A DNA stretch of 64,000 nt from Atkinsonella hypoxylon (Eukaryota > Ascomycota > Sordariomycetes > Hypocreales > Clavicipitaceae). The DNA lies in contig JFHB01000160.1 in assembly GCA_000729835.1 (NCBI GenBank), forward strand, positions 1-64,000, read 5' to 3'. Of the stretch, positions 35,801-47,740 are shown one piece after another; positions within the stretch are counted from its first letter, which is position 1; each line of letters begins with the position of its first letter. The position numbers and the translations under genes are program-made. The notes under the pieces were generated by a model. It was not told the DNA's origin, did no database searches, and saw only the letters and a list, made by a program, of their open reading frames with translations.

Positions 35801-38180
35801 CTATAGTCTTACATCCTTCCTGCTATAGTGGATTTAGTTAATACTACTGTAAATAGTACTAAACTACTAAGTCCTAAACAGCTATACCTAGCTAATTTAG
35901 AGCCTTCTAAGACCTATAAGCCTAATTTTACTAAAATAAGGGCTATAGGCTCCTATTGCGAAGTTCTAATTCCTTTAGAATAGAGATCTAGGTTGCAGAA
36001 GCTAGCTAAAAGAACTATTCCTAGTAGACTTTTAGCTACGCTAGGTTCTAATGTATATCTAATATATATCCCCTCTAAATAAGCTGTTATAAAGACTAGC
36101 TTCGTTAAAATTATAGAAGGAATAGGTCCTATTTTATAGGGCATCCCTAAGGTTCCTATTAGTTCTATAGTGGATAATCCTTTAGAGGGAGAAATCGATA
36201 ACCAGCAGTTAGTAGATAATTATACTCCTAAATATCCTTATCCTAGTTATCTGGATGTGCTGAATTATCCACTAGAACCTATAGAAAATTAAGCTCTTCT
36301 ACTAAGCAACTCTATAGAAGCTGTAGAGGCCCCTAAAGCCCCTATATCTATAGAATCCCCTTAGGCTAATATAGAACCTATAGAAGCTGAAGCTAATGCT
36401 GATGCTATAGATTTAGATAGAGACATATTTTCCTTAATTAAGGATCTATGCTTTAAGGCTAGGACTAAAGCAGCTATTACTTCTAATAGCAAGGATGAAC
36501 TTCCTAATATGTAGAAGCAAGCCCTAAAAAGCTCTGCTAAGCAGCATTAGATAGAAGCTACCTATAGCGAATTTAAGCAGCTATTAGCTGCTAGAACCTT
36601 TAAATTTATAGGGAAAGACTAAGTACCTAAGGGCTAAAGAGTTCTAAAGAATAGGCTTATTTATAGGCTTAAAAAGGATAAAGAAAATAATCCTATTAAA
36701 TATAAGGCTTGCCTTATTGCTAAGGGATTTATGCAAATAGAAGGTTAAGACTATCTAGAGACCTTTACTGCAACTAGTATTCCTTCTAGCTAGCGTATAT
36801 TATTAGCTCTTGCAGCTTTTAATAACTAGGAAGTTAAGTAAATTGACTTTATAGGAGCGTTTCTAAATAGCAAGCTAAAGGAAGCTATTTATATAGAAAT
36901 CCTAAATAGATTCGTTGAATTTACAGAAGCAACGCTATTAGTAGCTAAGCTACTAAAAAGCTGTAATTACAAGCCCTCTAAAGAGCAAGTAATTAAGCTA
37001 GAAAAATCCCTCTATAGTCTAAAGTAAAGTCCTAGAGAATAGCAGCAAATTCTAACAGAATTACTTCAAAAGCATAGATTTAAACCTCTTATATTAGACC
37101 CAGCAGTCTTTTATAACCTAGCTACATCTACGTATATTGCTACTTACGTAGATAACTGTCTTCTAATTAGTCTAAATCTAAGCTATATTAACAAGCTAAA
37201 GAAGCTATTATATAAAGCTTATCTAATAGAAGATAGGGGACCAGCAGAATTCTTTCTAGGTGTATAAATTACCTATAATAGGTCTAAAAGGTCTATTAAA
37301 ATCCACTAATCTTAATACATCCTTAAAGCCCTAGAGAGATTCAAAATGCTAGATGCTAAGCTAGCTTCTATCCCTATACAGCTAGGAATTCTAAAGCAAC
37401 TAGTTATAAAACTTCTCTTAAAATCCGATTATAAGCTTTATTAGAGCATAATAGGCACTATAATGTACCTAATGTTGCTAACTAGGGCTAATATTGCTTT
37501 TTCTGTTTAGTAGCTATTAACCTTTCTAGCTAAGCTCTATATAGAGCACCTAAACGCCTCTAAGCACCTCTTAAGGTACTTAAGTAGTACTAGAAGCTTT
37601 GCTATTATTTATAAGCATTCTATACCACTAGGGTCCTCTTCTAAAGCTTCTAGCTCTAAAGAAGTACTTAAGACCCTCCTTAGTTATTGCAATAGCGATT
37701 TTACTGATAATAAAACCTCTTCTAAATTAACCTATACTTATCTATATAAGCTAGCTAGTAGACCTATTAGCTAGAAATCAAAGAAAGCTAGTACTATTGC
37801 TCTTTCTACATTAGAAGCAGAATCTAATGCATTATCTAAAGCTATAAGGGAATTAGAGTGGCTCTACAGCCTTTTTAAGGAGATAAAGCTACCTTTAACC
37901 CCTCTTATTCCTATTAGGTGTAATAATTAAGGCGCTATAGTTACTGCTTACAACCTAACGTTATATAGTAGAACTAAGCACACCCTTTTAAAGTTTAACT
38001 ACATTAGGGAAAAGATTCGTAAAGGTATAGCTAAGGTTAGTTATATTAATATAAATTAGATGCTAGCAGATAGCCTAACTAAGCCTCTTGCTATTTAAAA
38101 GCATTAACAATTCATTAAGTTACTAGAGCTTTCTAGCTAGCTTATAAAAGCAATAAAAACACTTAAAAAATCGAAAAGCA
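32900..38180 (+). pseudogene. E-A Gag-Pol polyprotein (copia), broken by RIP only
   Basis: A frame from ATA-GCA-CCA at 32900 (former ATG) stays in register to about 38180. I checked 32900, 35720, 37139 and 38060, all in the same phase. Gag starts APKGTGKGKSISPKRGSGSS; a Ser/Asn-rich linker has 1.5 TTSDTS units; the protease-like site is YNTGST. GAG-pre-integrase reads HIRLGHIGLPLLKK, followed by integrase CLACNQAKAVRRPSK and IERAIRVLLNRF. The RT has YVDN (37145-37156) for YVDD. RNase H has STLEAESNALSKAIRELEWL and the tail MLADSLTKPLA. Stops fall at Gln codons (CAA/CAG) or Trp codons: ELEWL here is ELE-stop-L in E-B, and ISWKS in E-B is IS-stop-KS here. Not translatable as it stands. Confidence 0.94.
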
Positions 38181-38390
38181 ATAAAAAAACAGTTAAAAAT
38201 CGAAAACAACAAAAACAATTAACAACAACTAGTTATATTTAACTATAACTACCCTAGAATTGCTAGAATTAGTTATATTATTTAGTTCTGTTATTAGTAC
38301 TGTATTTTGTTAGTTAATTCTAACTTAGATATCCTTTAAAGGAGCTAAGTTGCTTATAGAACTAGTTACTTCTTACATTTCTAGAGGGAG

Positions 38391-39086
38391 TGTTAAAAAT
38401 AAGCTACCCTATATAGCCTATTTTTATGCCTACTAGTTGCTCTATTACGTAACCCTTATTAGGTCTTATTACGTTAATTTTTAGTAGAGATATCGCTGTT
38501 ACTAGATGTAAAACATCTAGAATTAACTAAGGTAAAGTTGCCTAACCTATAGTTAACTTTAACTGCGATTTTCTCTATAACTAGCAATAGTAGAAATTTA
38601 AAAAGTATACTATTTAAAAGCTAAGAATTAGGGCTATTTAATAGTATAATTGTTAAATAGAGTTGCTTATAAGGGTTGCTTATTATTAGTGGAATTTATT
38701 AAATTGTGCATATAGGCGTCTTATTTATATAGCCGTAAGTTGAATTTTTTGTTTTTATATAGTAAATCTTTTTGCAGAAATTATAAAGTAGCCTATAAGC
38801 CCCTTCTAGCGACTACAGCTCGCTAATATAGTTAGAGGGTCTATAAGGGACTAGAAAGATTCGAGATTCTACTCTTACTTGTTCGTTACAGCGCTCTCAA
38901 TATAAGATACCACTATTATTATAGTTATCTACTGCCTCTACGTGATCTATACTATACACTACAGCTTGATTTAGGCCGCTGCTGCTTCCACTACGTGATA
39001 ATTGCTAGGAGCAATTACAGGTGCTAAATCTAAGAGACCACTACCCTCTTAGATATCTAGTCCTGTAATCCCTATTATTTTCAACA
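38391..39086 (+). repeat. E-A 3' LTR
   Basis: Ends TTTTCAACA at 39086, directly followed by the TSD ACTAT (39087-39091). Its 3' part keeps GCTTGATTTAGGCC and TTCCACTACGTGATAA, where the 5' LTR has GCTTAATTTAGGCC and TTCTACTACGTGATAA. Its 5' edge is the more mutated one. Confidence 0.93.
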
Positions 39087-39091
39087 ACTAT

Positions 39092-39876
39092 TAAGCAATA
39101 GTAGGTAAGAAGATTAAATAGTTAGAAAAGGCAGAAATAAAATATTAATTACAGCTTAGAAGATATATATATACAAAAGGAGCTAAATGTACTAAAGAGT
39201 TAGGGAAAGTGTTACTAGCAGTAAAGTAATGTCTCTTAAGTGTTAAGTGTTGTAAATTAAAGTAGGCTAAAAGATATTAATTAATTAAAAAGAGCTAAGG
39301 CTAAAAAGAGCTAGTAGAAGCTGCTTGCGCGCTTACTTAAACTATTTAGATGTTTAGGTAATGCACACTCTTATAGAGAAAAATCTATATATAGTATCCC
39401 TTATAAAGCTAATATAAGAGCGTAAAGGGGTAACCCTACTGCAATATAATACCTCTCTAGTTATAAATAAGCTTATAAAGTAAGACTTATAAGTAACTTA
39501 ACCCTCTAGTTAATTCCCTTAATCCTAAAGTCTTAATCCCTTTATCTTTTATAATAGCTTTAGCGTCTTTAGTGTATATAGTAGCGTCTCTCTTACTAGT
39601 AATAGCGTTTTTATAGCTAGGCGCTTTTCTTTACAATAAGCAACTCTTTCTTAGCAATTTACACTTTATTTAGTTGCTTTAGATATAATTAATTAGTGTC
39701 TTTTATTAGCCTTAATTATCTCTTACTAAGCGCTAGAATAGAAGAGAGCTAGTAGTATAACACTAAGGTTTATATTAGTAATAGGATTATAGGCTATTAT
39801 AGGCTGTTTAGCAATATATCTTTAAGCTAATGCTTCTATTTAATCCTTTATAGTGTAGTATTCTCTAGCTTTAAGC
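39092..39876 (-). mobile_element. Q segment: rest of 3' LTR and adjoining internal DNA
   Basis: The LTR part runs to 39448 (ends GCAATATA, reverse of the P LTR start). The internal part then begins with TAATACCTCTCTAG, which on the minus strand is the polypurine-type tract before the 3' LTR. The internal segment matches P 58570-59000 in reverse. The TSD TAAGC of N is at 39872-39876 and 46057-46061. I recognise no protein in this segment. Confidence 0.85.
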
Positions 39877-40402
39877 TATTAAAGAGGAGATAGAAGAGCT
39901 AACAGAAGAGAGAGAAGATGAAGAAGCTTCTAGTGTGTAGAAGAGTGTAAATTGCTTCCTTTATTCCTCTAACTTAGGAGGGAGGAAGCGGTCTATATAT
40001 AGCTAATTCTAAGAGATAAAGAAAGAGAAGAGAAGAAGGAAAAACAAGAAGGGGGATAGCTAGATACCCGAAAATCCTGCAGCTTGTAGAGCGAGAGAAT
40101 TCTAAGAGATACTAAGTAATCTATTGCACTGCCTCTATAAGAGGGGCTAATATTAGTGTGTGTAGAGCTTTATAACAAAGGAAAGATAACAGACTAGATA
40201 ACCCCTGTTGTATTCTATCCTGGTCTACTACACCTACTTATTTCCTACACTTAGTTGTTGTAACTAAGTTCCTTTGTTGTGCTACTGTTAGAGTAGTTAT
40301 GCTGGTAACAGCTGTTAGAGCTAATGTTGCATAAAGCTAGCGATGTTGGTATCGCTAGTGTTGTAGCCACTTTTAGCACTAGTGTTAAAGCTACTTTTAA
40401 TA
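39877..40402 (-). repeat. N 3' LTR (526 bp)
   Basis: The low-coordinate (outer) ~200 bases keep GATGAAG, GCGGTC and CCCGAAAATCCTGCAGC, where the 5' LTR has GATAAAG, GCAGTC and CCTGAAAATCCTACAGC. From about 40100 on, the polarity is reversed. Confidence 0.92.
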
Positions 40403-40449
40403 TACCCCTTTAGATAGGTTGTTAGTTAATAAGCTATCTATTCCTCTTT

Positions 40450-43400
40450 AGAGTCTTTAAGCTGTTTAAGCTTAATAAGACTTTCTACATCTATAAGACT
40501 AAGTTAATTACAGAAGGTAATAAATTTCTAACTAATAAGAGCTTTAGTAAGTCTATTAGCAACTATATCTGCTGTTAGTGTATAAGAGAGCTAGAAGAGG
40601 CCTTCTTTATAGGCCTAATAAAGCTAACAGTTGTAAATATTAATGTGTTTTAAAGCAGTCTTAATTTAAGGAATATTAAGAGTTATAAGATAAATTGTCT
40701 AAAGGTTATTGCATTAAATAACAGGGGGTTAGTTGCTAATATCTAGCTTAAGACCTAATTAGTTAAGAAGCCTAAATACAGAGATTAAGTCTTTTGCTGT
40801 TGTAGAAAGAGCTAGAAGCTCTGCTTCTGTAGAGGAAGTTGTAACTATAGGTTGCTTAGTTGCTTGCTAACTAATTGCTCCACTAAAGAGACTAAAGAAA
40901 GAGCCTTATAACAATTTATAGGTTTCTTTATTGTTAGCGTAAGCAGCATTAGAAGCTACTATAAGCTCTTATTAGTTGCTATTAGAGAATTAAATAGCAA
41001 GAAATCGAGTGAGAAAGAGGTAGATAACTACTCCTACAGCTACTTTATGGTGATATTTAGAGGGATTCTAAAGGTGCTTAGAGAGTCTAGATACAGCAAG
41101 AGCTATATCTAGCCTTATTATTGTAGAAGGGTAGTTAATAGAACTAATAAGCTTCTAATACTAGTATATTTGTTAAGAAGAGGCTTATTGCTAGTTCCTT
41201 TTAAGTTATTGTTCTAGAATTAAGTAGGTTTTCTTAGGTATCTTTCTAGAGAGGAATTCGTTAGCAATTTTCTCTATATAAGAGTCTTGTAAAAGCTAGG
41301 TCTTTTAAAGCTTTTAATTGTAGATAATTTAAATTCTAAGAAACTACTTTAAATCCCCTAGGATCTTTATTTTATAACTTTCTTAAAGTTCTTATGTAAT
41401 TTCTTATGCTTTATTTCTGTTTTTAGATTAGAAGATAAGTATAATATTATCTATAAAGTAGAAGATAACTACTGTATCTAAAATTATAATATAAGGGTCT
41501 TCTATAACTACTTATAGTTATAGTTTTTAAAGAGTTAAAGAGAGATCTTTCTGCTAGAGATAGAGAGACCTCCTTAGGCTATATAGAGCCCTAAGAAGCA
41601 ATAAAGCCTATTCTAGTTTCTTAAATCTATTAGAATAATTAATGTAAATAGTTTTATCTTAAAGACTATTAGTAAAGGTAGAGACAGCGTCTATTTAGAT
41701 AGAATTAAGGTTGAATTTCGTTAGAATTGCTATAAGGATTTAAAAGGATCTAGCTGTAAGGGTTGCTGCATAAGTCTCTTTTAAGCTTATAGGTTAAAGG
41801 TCTCCTTTTATATAGATTCTAGCTTTAAATTAAGTAAGGTATCTGTACTTATTAAATTTATACTTAAAGACCTAGGTAAGAGGAATTAGCTTATATCTAG
41901 TAAGAAGATCTATAACTAGTGTTAGTTAAAAGGTTCTCTTTTTCTAGTTATTATTAAATTCCTTTATTGCTGCCTCTTTAAACTTATTAATAAATTAGTG
42001 TTGTTATAGCTCTTTCTAGTTCCTAGGTTTAAGGGGAAGAGTTTATTAATAAAGTCTTTCCTTTATGCCTAGTAGAAAGCTACTAGTAAAGGCAAAGTTA
42101 AATAAATTATAGGTAGCTAGTTTTGCTAACCTATAAGGGTTAGTTAGTTATAGAAGCTGTTAAGGAAGAGACTAAGGCTCTAGACTTAGTGTTAGTAACT
42201 AGAAAGGTTCTTATTGTTATAGAGGTTCCTTATCTATAGAGAGTTCTATAGAGGAAGTAAAGTCTTAGTATTCTTCTGGGTTTAAAACAGGTAGAAGCTG
42301 CACTTCTATAAGTGTAGTTAGTTAGAAGTCTTTGAATTTAAAGGTTAATTTAATGTGTGCTAGAAGCTGTATTTAAACCTCTTGTTAAATAGGTTGCTTT
42401 TTGTGTAGGTTGTAGAAGGAAGATTTGTTAAAAGTAACGTCTTTTACTCTTCTAATCTCGTTTTTCGTTAGAATCTAGATATAGAAGATGTTTAAGGAAT
42501 TATAACTAACTAAGTAACTAATCTCTATATAGAGTAAGGTTTTAAGTTCTTATTTAGCTGTGTTCTTAAGAGCTTCTATTGTAAGAGAATAAGCTCTACA
42601 ACTAAAGGCTTTAAGGAAAGAGATATCTAGCTTAAGGAAGCTAGAATATCTAGTATCTTTATTGTTTTTAGAAAGCTAAGTGTAGAATACCTAAAAAGGG
42701 GTCTTTTAATCTATGCCTTGTTAAGGGGTTCTATTATATAAGAACGTTGCTGTTTTCTAGAGTTTAGGCTATAATTTAGAAGATAAATTTAAGGAAAGCT
42801 GTAAGGTTCTAGCTTTAGTAGCTATTATACCCCTTAATCTTTTAGCTTAACTATTTTAGGCTAAGGTATATAGTGCTGTTAGCTTGTCTTTAATTCCTTA
42901 TTGCTAGATCTAGGTTGTGTAGTCTTATTGAAGACCTCTTTTGTTATCTTAATAGATAATATAGATATCTAGTTGCTACTGTCTCTTTATATAGTTATTA
43001 AAGACTTTAAGCTTTAAGACTAACTCTTATTAAGTTAAAGAAAATAAAGGATAATATATAATTATCTTTGTAAAATCGTCCTTTATTAGGAGAGCTAAAT
43101 TAGAACTGTTATATTCTTATTCTAGCTTAAAGATATTAATAAAGACTTTCTAGAAGGGCCTAGGACTAGAGCCTAGAGAAGGTTCCCTGTTGATTTTCCT
43201 AGTTGCCTTTAAAAGAGAATAAGCTTTACATTTGATTTTTGTAAATCTAGTAACCTTAGCTCCTGTAGTTGCTTCTACTAGGTGTTTAAGAGCTTCCTTA
43301 TTAGAATGCCTTAATCGTTAATGCTATAGGTCTACTAACGCTAAAGAAGTTGTAGAAAAGGAACTATTAGGTTAATTGTTAATTTCGTTAAATTTAATAG

Positions 43401-44800
43401 TTAGTTGCCTGTAGTTCCTTGTTGTTTAGAAGAGGTTGCTTAAGTCTTTTATAACCTAACTTATCTTTAGGTTCTAGTTGTATCTAGCTTATAGAAGCTT
43501 ATCTAGGCTTGCTATATTAGTGTAGAATGTAGGAATAAAGGCAACCTGTTAAAGTTAGAAGAGTTCTTTATTGGTTCTAACAAAAATGCAGCTGTATTCT
43601 AGAATAGAAAGGCTTAAATCTCCAGCAAAGATCTATTGTGTTGTAGTAGCTTCCTTATAATCTAATAACCTATCTAGGTTATTAGTTATATAGATGTTAG
43701 AGCTAGAATTGAGAATCTAGGAGTCCCTTAGAGGATAAGGGGTATTTAAATTACTAAATAAAGAAGATAGATTAGTAAAGGCAGAACTAATAACTAGATT
43801 TAAGGAAGAAGAAGAAGATCCCTTAGGAAGAACATTGTTGCTAATAGATAGGTTATCTTTTTTTAATGTATATATTACCTTCTTTATAGACTTATTGTTC
43901 TTAAGTTTTTGTTAAATAGATTTAATAGTTTTCTTGTTAGGTTTCTAGTCTTTTAGTCTGTTGTTGCTTACTAAGTAATAACACTTATTATACTTATAAG
44001 ACTTTCTACAGATGTATATAGGATTTAAATTTAAATTTAGTAGATTTAGCTGTTTTAAAGAAGAAGGAGCTTTTTAGTCCTAGAAGTTAGTAAAGGATCT
44101 ATTGTTGTTAGCTTTTATTTAGCTTTTAAAAAGATCTACAATTTAGTAGCTATTTAGTATCTTTTCCTTCTAATTAGGCTTATTAGAGATTAATTTATCT
44201 CTAATTCTGTTGTGCTAATAGGTTAAAAAGGAAGGGTTAATTTGCTGAACAGCATTAAGGAAGTCTAAAGTTAGCTAAAGATTGTAGGTATCTAGAAGAT
44301 TAATTTGCTGTACTTCTAAGAGTACCTTTTTGTAGAAAGTAACAAATTCCTTTATCTTAGTTCTAGAAGGGCTCTTTAATACAGCTTTATATTAAGAAAG
44401 TACTTCTTTTTTGTTGTCCTAAGATATTAGCTTTAATTGTTGTTAAAGAAGAAGGATCTACTTAGCGATATTGTGCTTATAGCTAATAGTTTTGTAGTAG
44501 TTACTAACTGTTTTAACTATCTATTGTTAGATGCTGTTAAGTGCCTTCTTCTAGTTGTAGTAGTCTTAGATCTTTGTTTAATATTGTGTGTAGAGAAACT
44601 GTAGAATAGAGAATTTATAGTTATCTAAATCTCCTACTACAGTAACCTTTTTGTTAACATCCTTAGGTATTAGTTTTTATAGCTTAGTTAGTTTCTCTTT
44701 ATTGTTCTCTACAGGATCTAGGTAGTTCTAGACTCCTTTGTTTGTTGCGTATTTTTTAATAACTAAAATCTAATAATTCTAGTCTCTTGCTATATAAAGT
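40450..44800 (-). pseudogene. N Gag-Pol (copia), broken
   Basis: On the minus strand, in order: a gag of the UBN2 type (KEFVTFYKKVLLEVQQINLL near 44300); a zinc knuckle CICRKSYKYNKCYYL-like near 43985-44035 (pattern C-x-C-G-x2-H-x4-C-YL with His lost); a protease-like ILNSSSNIYITNN (about 43700, expected ILDSGSNIHI); GAG-pre-integrase LRHSNKEALKHLVEATTGAK (43240-43320); integrase with LLIKDDFTKIIIY (about 43080); RT with FIDN at 41441-41464 (expected YVDD type); and RNase H with TTSSTEAELLALS (about 40805-40845) and LTADIVANRLTKAL. Stops are TAG/TAA, with a few places where the frame is hard to follow. It appears less mutated than X and P. Confidence 0.87.
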
Positions 44801-45200
44801 TAGTATTAAGCTGTTAATCTAAGCTCTATAGTGGAATCTATAGTAAAAATCCAGTAGATTAATCGATAATAAATCCGTAGTAGAAATCCGTTTTGTAATT
44901 AGGGTTAAATTCGCTGTAGAATTTATTGTTAAATTTAGTGTAAATTTAAGACTAAAAATTAATGTTGTACTTTACTGTTAGATTTAAAACTAATACTAAA
45001 AGAAAATTAAGAAGTTAATTTAAGGGAAATATTCTATTTTTAAAGATAAATTTAGAATAGAAGTTAGATTTTAAATTAGAGCAAAATCTGTAGTGAAAAT
45101 TAGGGCGCTTTTAGTAGTATAACTGCTTAATTTGTTGTTAAATTATTGCGAGTGTTATCTCTTTAAAGGGGTTAATAACTAACTCCTTCTGCTAACCCTC

Positions 45201-45222
45201 TAGGGTTAGGGTTAGGGTTAGG
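45201..45222 (+). repeat. Telomere-like (TTAGGG)n tract inside N leader
   Basis: Reads TAGGGTTAGGGTTAGGGTTAGG, about three and a half TTAGGG units, the usual telomere repeat of filamentous fungi, and is perfect despite the surrounding RIP. In N orientation it is CCCTAA. It lies about 310 bases inside the 5' LTR, in the untranslated leader. Confidence 0.9.
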
Positions 45223-45272
45223 ATTAATATTACGTAATTAATATTAAAGAGGTTGTTATTAAGGTAGATAAT

Positions 45273-45355
45273 AAGAAAGATGTTATTGTTATTAATAACA
45301 AGAAAAGATATTATTGTTGTTAATAACGAGAAAAGATATTATTGTTGTTAATAAT
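45273..45355 (+). repeat. Three tandem ~28-bp units in N leader
   Basis: Units at 45273-45299, 45300-45327 and 45328-45355, with the core GAAAAGATATTATTGTTGTT and small differences. They stand between the telomere-like tract and the primer site. Otherwise 44800-45530 is AT-rich leader and I see no gene in it. Confidence 0.8.
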
Positions 45356-45530
45356 AGGGAAATTATATAGTATAGTGTAAAGTATATAACTGTGTAATAA
45401 AAAGAGTGTTATTAAAGATACTAGGTATCTATAATAATAGAATAATGTAAATAGCTTTAGGGAGCTAAAGAAGATAATAGAGTTATTAAAAAGGTAAAGA
45501 TACTAAAGAAGGGCAAACCAGGCTTATAAC

Positions 45531-46056
45531 TATTAAAGAGGAGATAGAAGAGCTAACAGAAGAGAGAGAAGATAAAGAAGCTTCTAGTGTGTAGAAGAGT
45601 GTAAATTGCTTCCTTTATTCCTTTAACTTAGGAGGGAGGAAGCAGTCTATATATAGCTAATTCTAAGAGATAAAGAAAGAGAAGAGAAGAAGGAAAAACA
45701 AGAAGGGGGATAGCTAGATACCTGAAAATCCTACAGCTTATAGAGCGAGAGAATTCCGAGAGATGCTAAGTGATCTGTTGCACTGCCTCTATAAGAGGGG
45801 CTGATATTAGTGTGTGTAGAGCTCTATAACAAAGGAAAGATAACAGACTAGATAACCTCTGTTGTATTCTATCCTGGTCCACTACACCTACTTGTTTCCT
45901 ACACTTAGTTGTTGTAACTAAGTTCCTTTGTTATGCTACTGTTGGAGTAGTTGTGCTGGTAACAGCTGTTGGAGCTGATGTTGCATGAAGCTGGCGATGT
46001 TGGTATCGCTGGTGTTGTGGCCACTTTTGGCACTGGTGTTGAAGCTACTTTTGATA
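45531..46056 (-). repeat. N 5' LTR (526 bp)
   Basis: The high-coordinate (outer) part is little mutated and GC-richer (GCTGGCGATG, GTGGCCACTTTTGGCACTGG), where the 3' LTR has GCTAGCGATG and GTAGCCACTTTTAGCACTAG. A 61-codon open frame at 45969-46154 runs over this border into Q and is not a gene. Confidence 0.93.
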
Positions 46057-47740
46057 TAAGCGCTTATTTTACTGTTCTTATAATCTCTTTATCCCTTTAC
46101 CTAGATTTCTACTTCTATACTAATAGTTCTATAAAACGTAAAGACAGTAGCTAATGCTTTAAGTTTTATAATTGTTGTAGAAGCTAGTTCTTATTATAAG
46201 ATTCTATTTAATCTTTTTACGTAAGATCTTATAGTATACTAGAAATTCTAGTAAAGACCTCTAAATTGTTTAGTAGTAGTAACAATAAAGAGCTTTATAA
46301 ATTAGTTATAAGCTATAGTAGCACCTTAAACGTTATAATTAAAGACTTCTTTTGTGCAAAAGGAAGTAGCTTATAATATATAAGAGCTTAGCTAGGCTTA
46401 CTTATTTATATTAGAAGATATAAACGCTATTCCCTTACTGTTATTGCTGCTTTAATAGTTCTATTATAGATAATAGAATTGCTATTAAACTAAACAGCAG
46501 CAATAAACTAATTCTCCTAAAGTTATATAAGCATTTATTTATTAACCTCTATTAACTATTTAATTACTTAATTATAATTGCTTAAAGTAAATTTTTAGGC
46601 ATTAAGCTCCTTTAGAATAGGAATTCTACTACTAGTTATCTATAAGTAATATCTTAAGATAAAATGCTTTATAGTATCTTCCTAGAGGTAGCTAAGGTTA
46701 AAGCCTATAGTCTTAGCTTTTTTAATAACTATATACTTATTTATAAAACTAAGCTTATTTACTGCTATTGTATATAGAACTATTATAACTCTATTAGTAC
46801 CTTTACAGTAGTTATAAAACTAATTAATAGAGTTATTAGTTATAACCTAGTTATAAAGGTATAGTTTAAATTTATTCCTTAATGTTTAAGTAATTCTATA
46901 GTTGCTATATTAAGTGTAAGGTATATTGTATAAGCTATTGCTAATAAGATTAATTAGAAGATACTTAACTAAATAATAAAGCGTTTATATTAAGAAGGAT
47001 AAATAGATATATTTACATTTCTAGTTGCTCTTCTACTTATAATATAGTACTAAAATTGCCTAGAATAAGTATAGATACTAAAGGAGCTATAAAGTTTATA
47101 CTTAACTATAAACTATAGCTTTAAACCTTTTAATTCTACCTTTAGGTTCTATATTAAAGTAATAATAGTATCCCTTTAAGCAATTAAAGATAAAATAAGT
47201 TTAGTAGTTATTAAAGAAGAGAAAACTAGTAATAAGTCTTTACTTATTTATTTTATTGTATAAAGCAGAAGGGTTATAGCTTATATTATAACAGTAGGAA
47301 ATAAGTTAAAATCTATCTTTAATTCTATATACCTTTTAACCTATAAGTCTTACAATCTTACTTTAGTTTATCTCTTCTATATTAATTATAAAAGACTCCT
47401 TAAAGATAACTGCTGTACACTTAATCCTATAAGTAATAATTCTTACTATAGCAGTAAGCTAGAATTAATCTAACTATCTACAATAAGTCTTTTACTTAAA
47501 GGACTTTATTAGAAAGCTATAAACATTATTAAGATAATTAAACTAAATTACTAAACTCTAGCTAGGCTATATTAACTCTATAAGCCTAAAGTTATCTAAA
47601 TTATAATCCTAATAAAGTAGTAAGCTAAAAGAAGGCTACTTAAAACGTTACTAAAAGAGAGGTAGCTAGCGCTTATAGAGCTTCTTAAGAGGTAAATCTA
47701 CTTAATCTTACTCTTTTATGCAAAAGAAATTGCTAACTAG
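46057..47740 (-). mobile_element. Q segment: internal DNA between N and P insertions
   Basis: Reverse complement of P about 56890-58570, so it is the 3' internal region of the gypsy family. Removing N joins it to 39876 with one TAAGC. It ends at AACTAG (47735-47740), the target duplication of P. Frames with only TAG/TAA can be read on both strands for several hundred codons, because TGA is rare everywhere here; I cannot assign a protein. Confidence 0.85.

Larger units (their letters stand above)
31405..39086 (+). mobile_element. E-A: full-length Ty1/copia retrotransposon, plus strand
   Basis: LTRs at 31405-32100 and 38391-39086 and the TSD ACTAT on both sides. The primer site GGTTATAAGCC is at 32101, the leader is 32101-32899, Gag-Pol is 32900 to about 38180 and the polypurine tract CTAGAGGGAG is at 38381-38390. 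The 3' LTR ends TTTTCAACA, the unmutated form of the family terminus. It is inserted in the LTR of Q. Confidence 0.95.
39877..46056 (-). mobile_element. N: Ty1/copia retrotransposon with 526-bp LTRs, minus strand
   Basis: LTRs of equal length at 39877-40402 (3') and 45531-46056 (5'), with the TSD TAAGC on both sides. Both ends read TA in place of TG/CA, as expected if RIP changed the terminal dinucleotides. A purine tract (AAAGGGG on the minus strand) adjoins the 3' LTR. GTTATAAGCC follows the 5' LTR as primer site, the same as in E. The coding order gag, protease, integrase, RT, RNase H is copia. Inserted in the internal part of Q. Confidence 0.93.

Noticed and set aside
13025..38180. Genetic code with UAG/UAA read as Gln, since frames are open apart from TAG/TAA
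   Set aside because: Some of the stops replace Trp (TGG to TAG) and differ between copies. Active-site Asp and zinc ligands are also changed in the same CpA/TpG context, and non-coding LTRs show it too. RIP explains all of this; a reassigned code does not.
45201..45222. Chromosome end
   Set aside because: The TTAGGG tract is only about 22 bp, lies inside element N and is followed by intact element sequence on both sides.
45969..46154. Open frame of 61 codons at the N/Q border
   Set aside because: Spans the outer N LTR and Q internal DNA. It is open because this LTR edge is little mutated; no protein similarity recognised.
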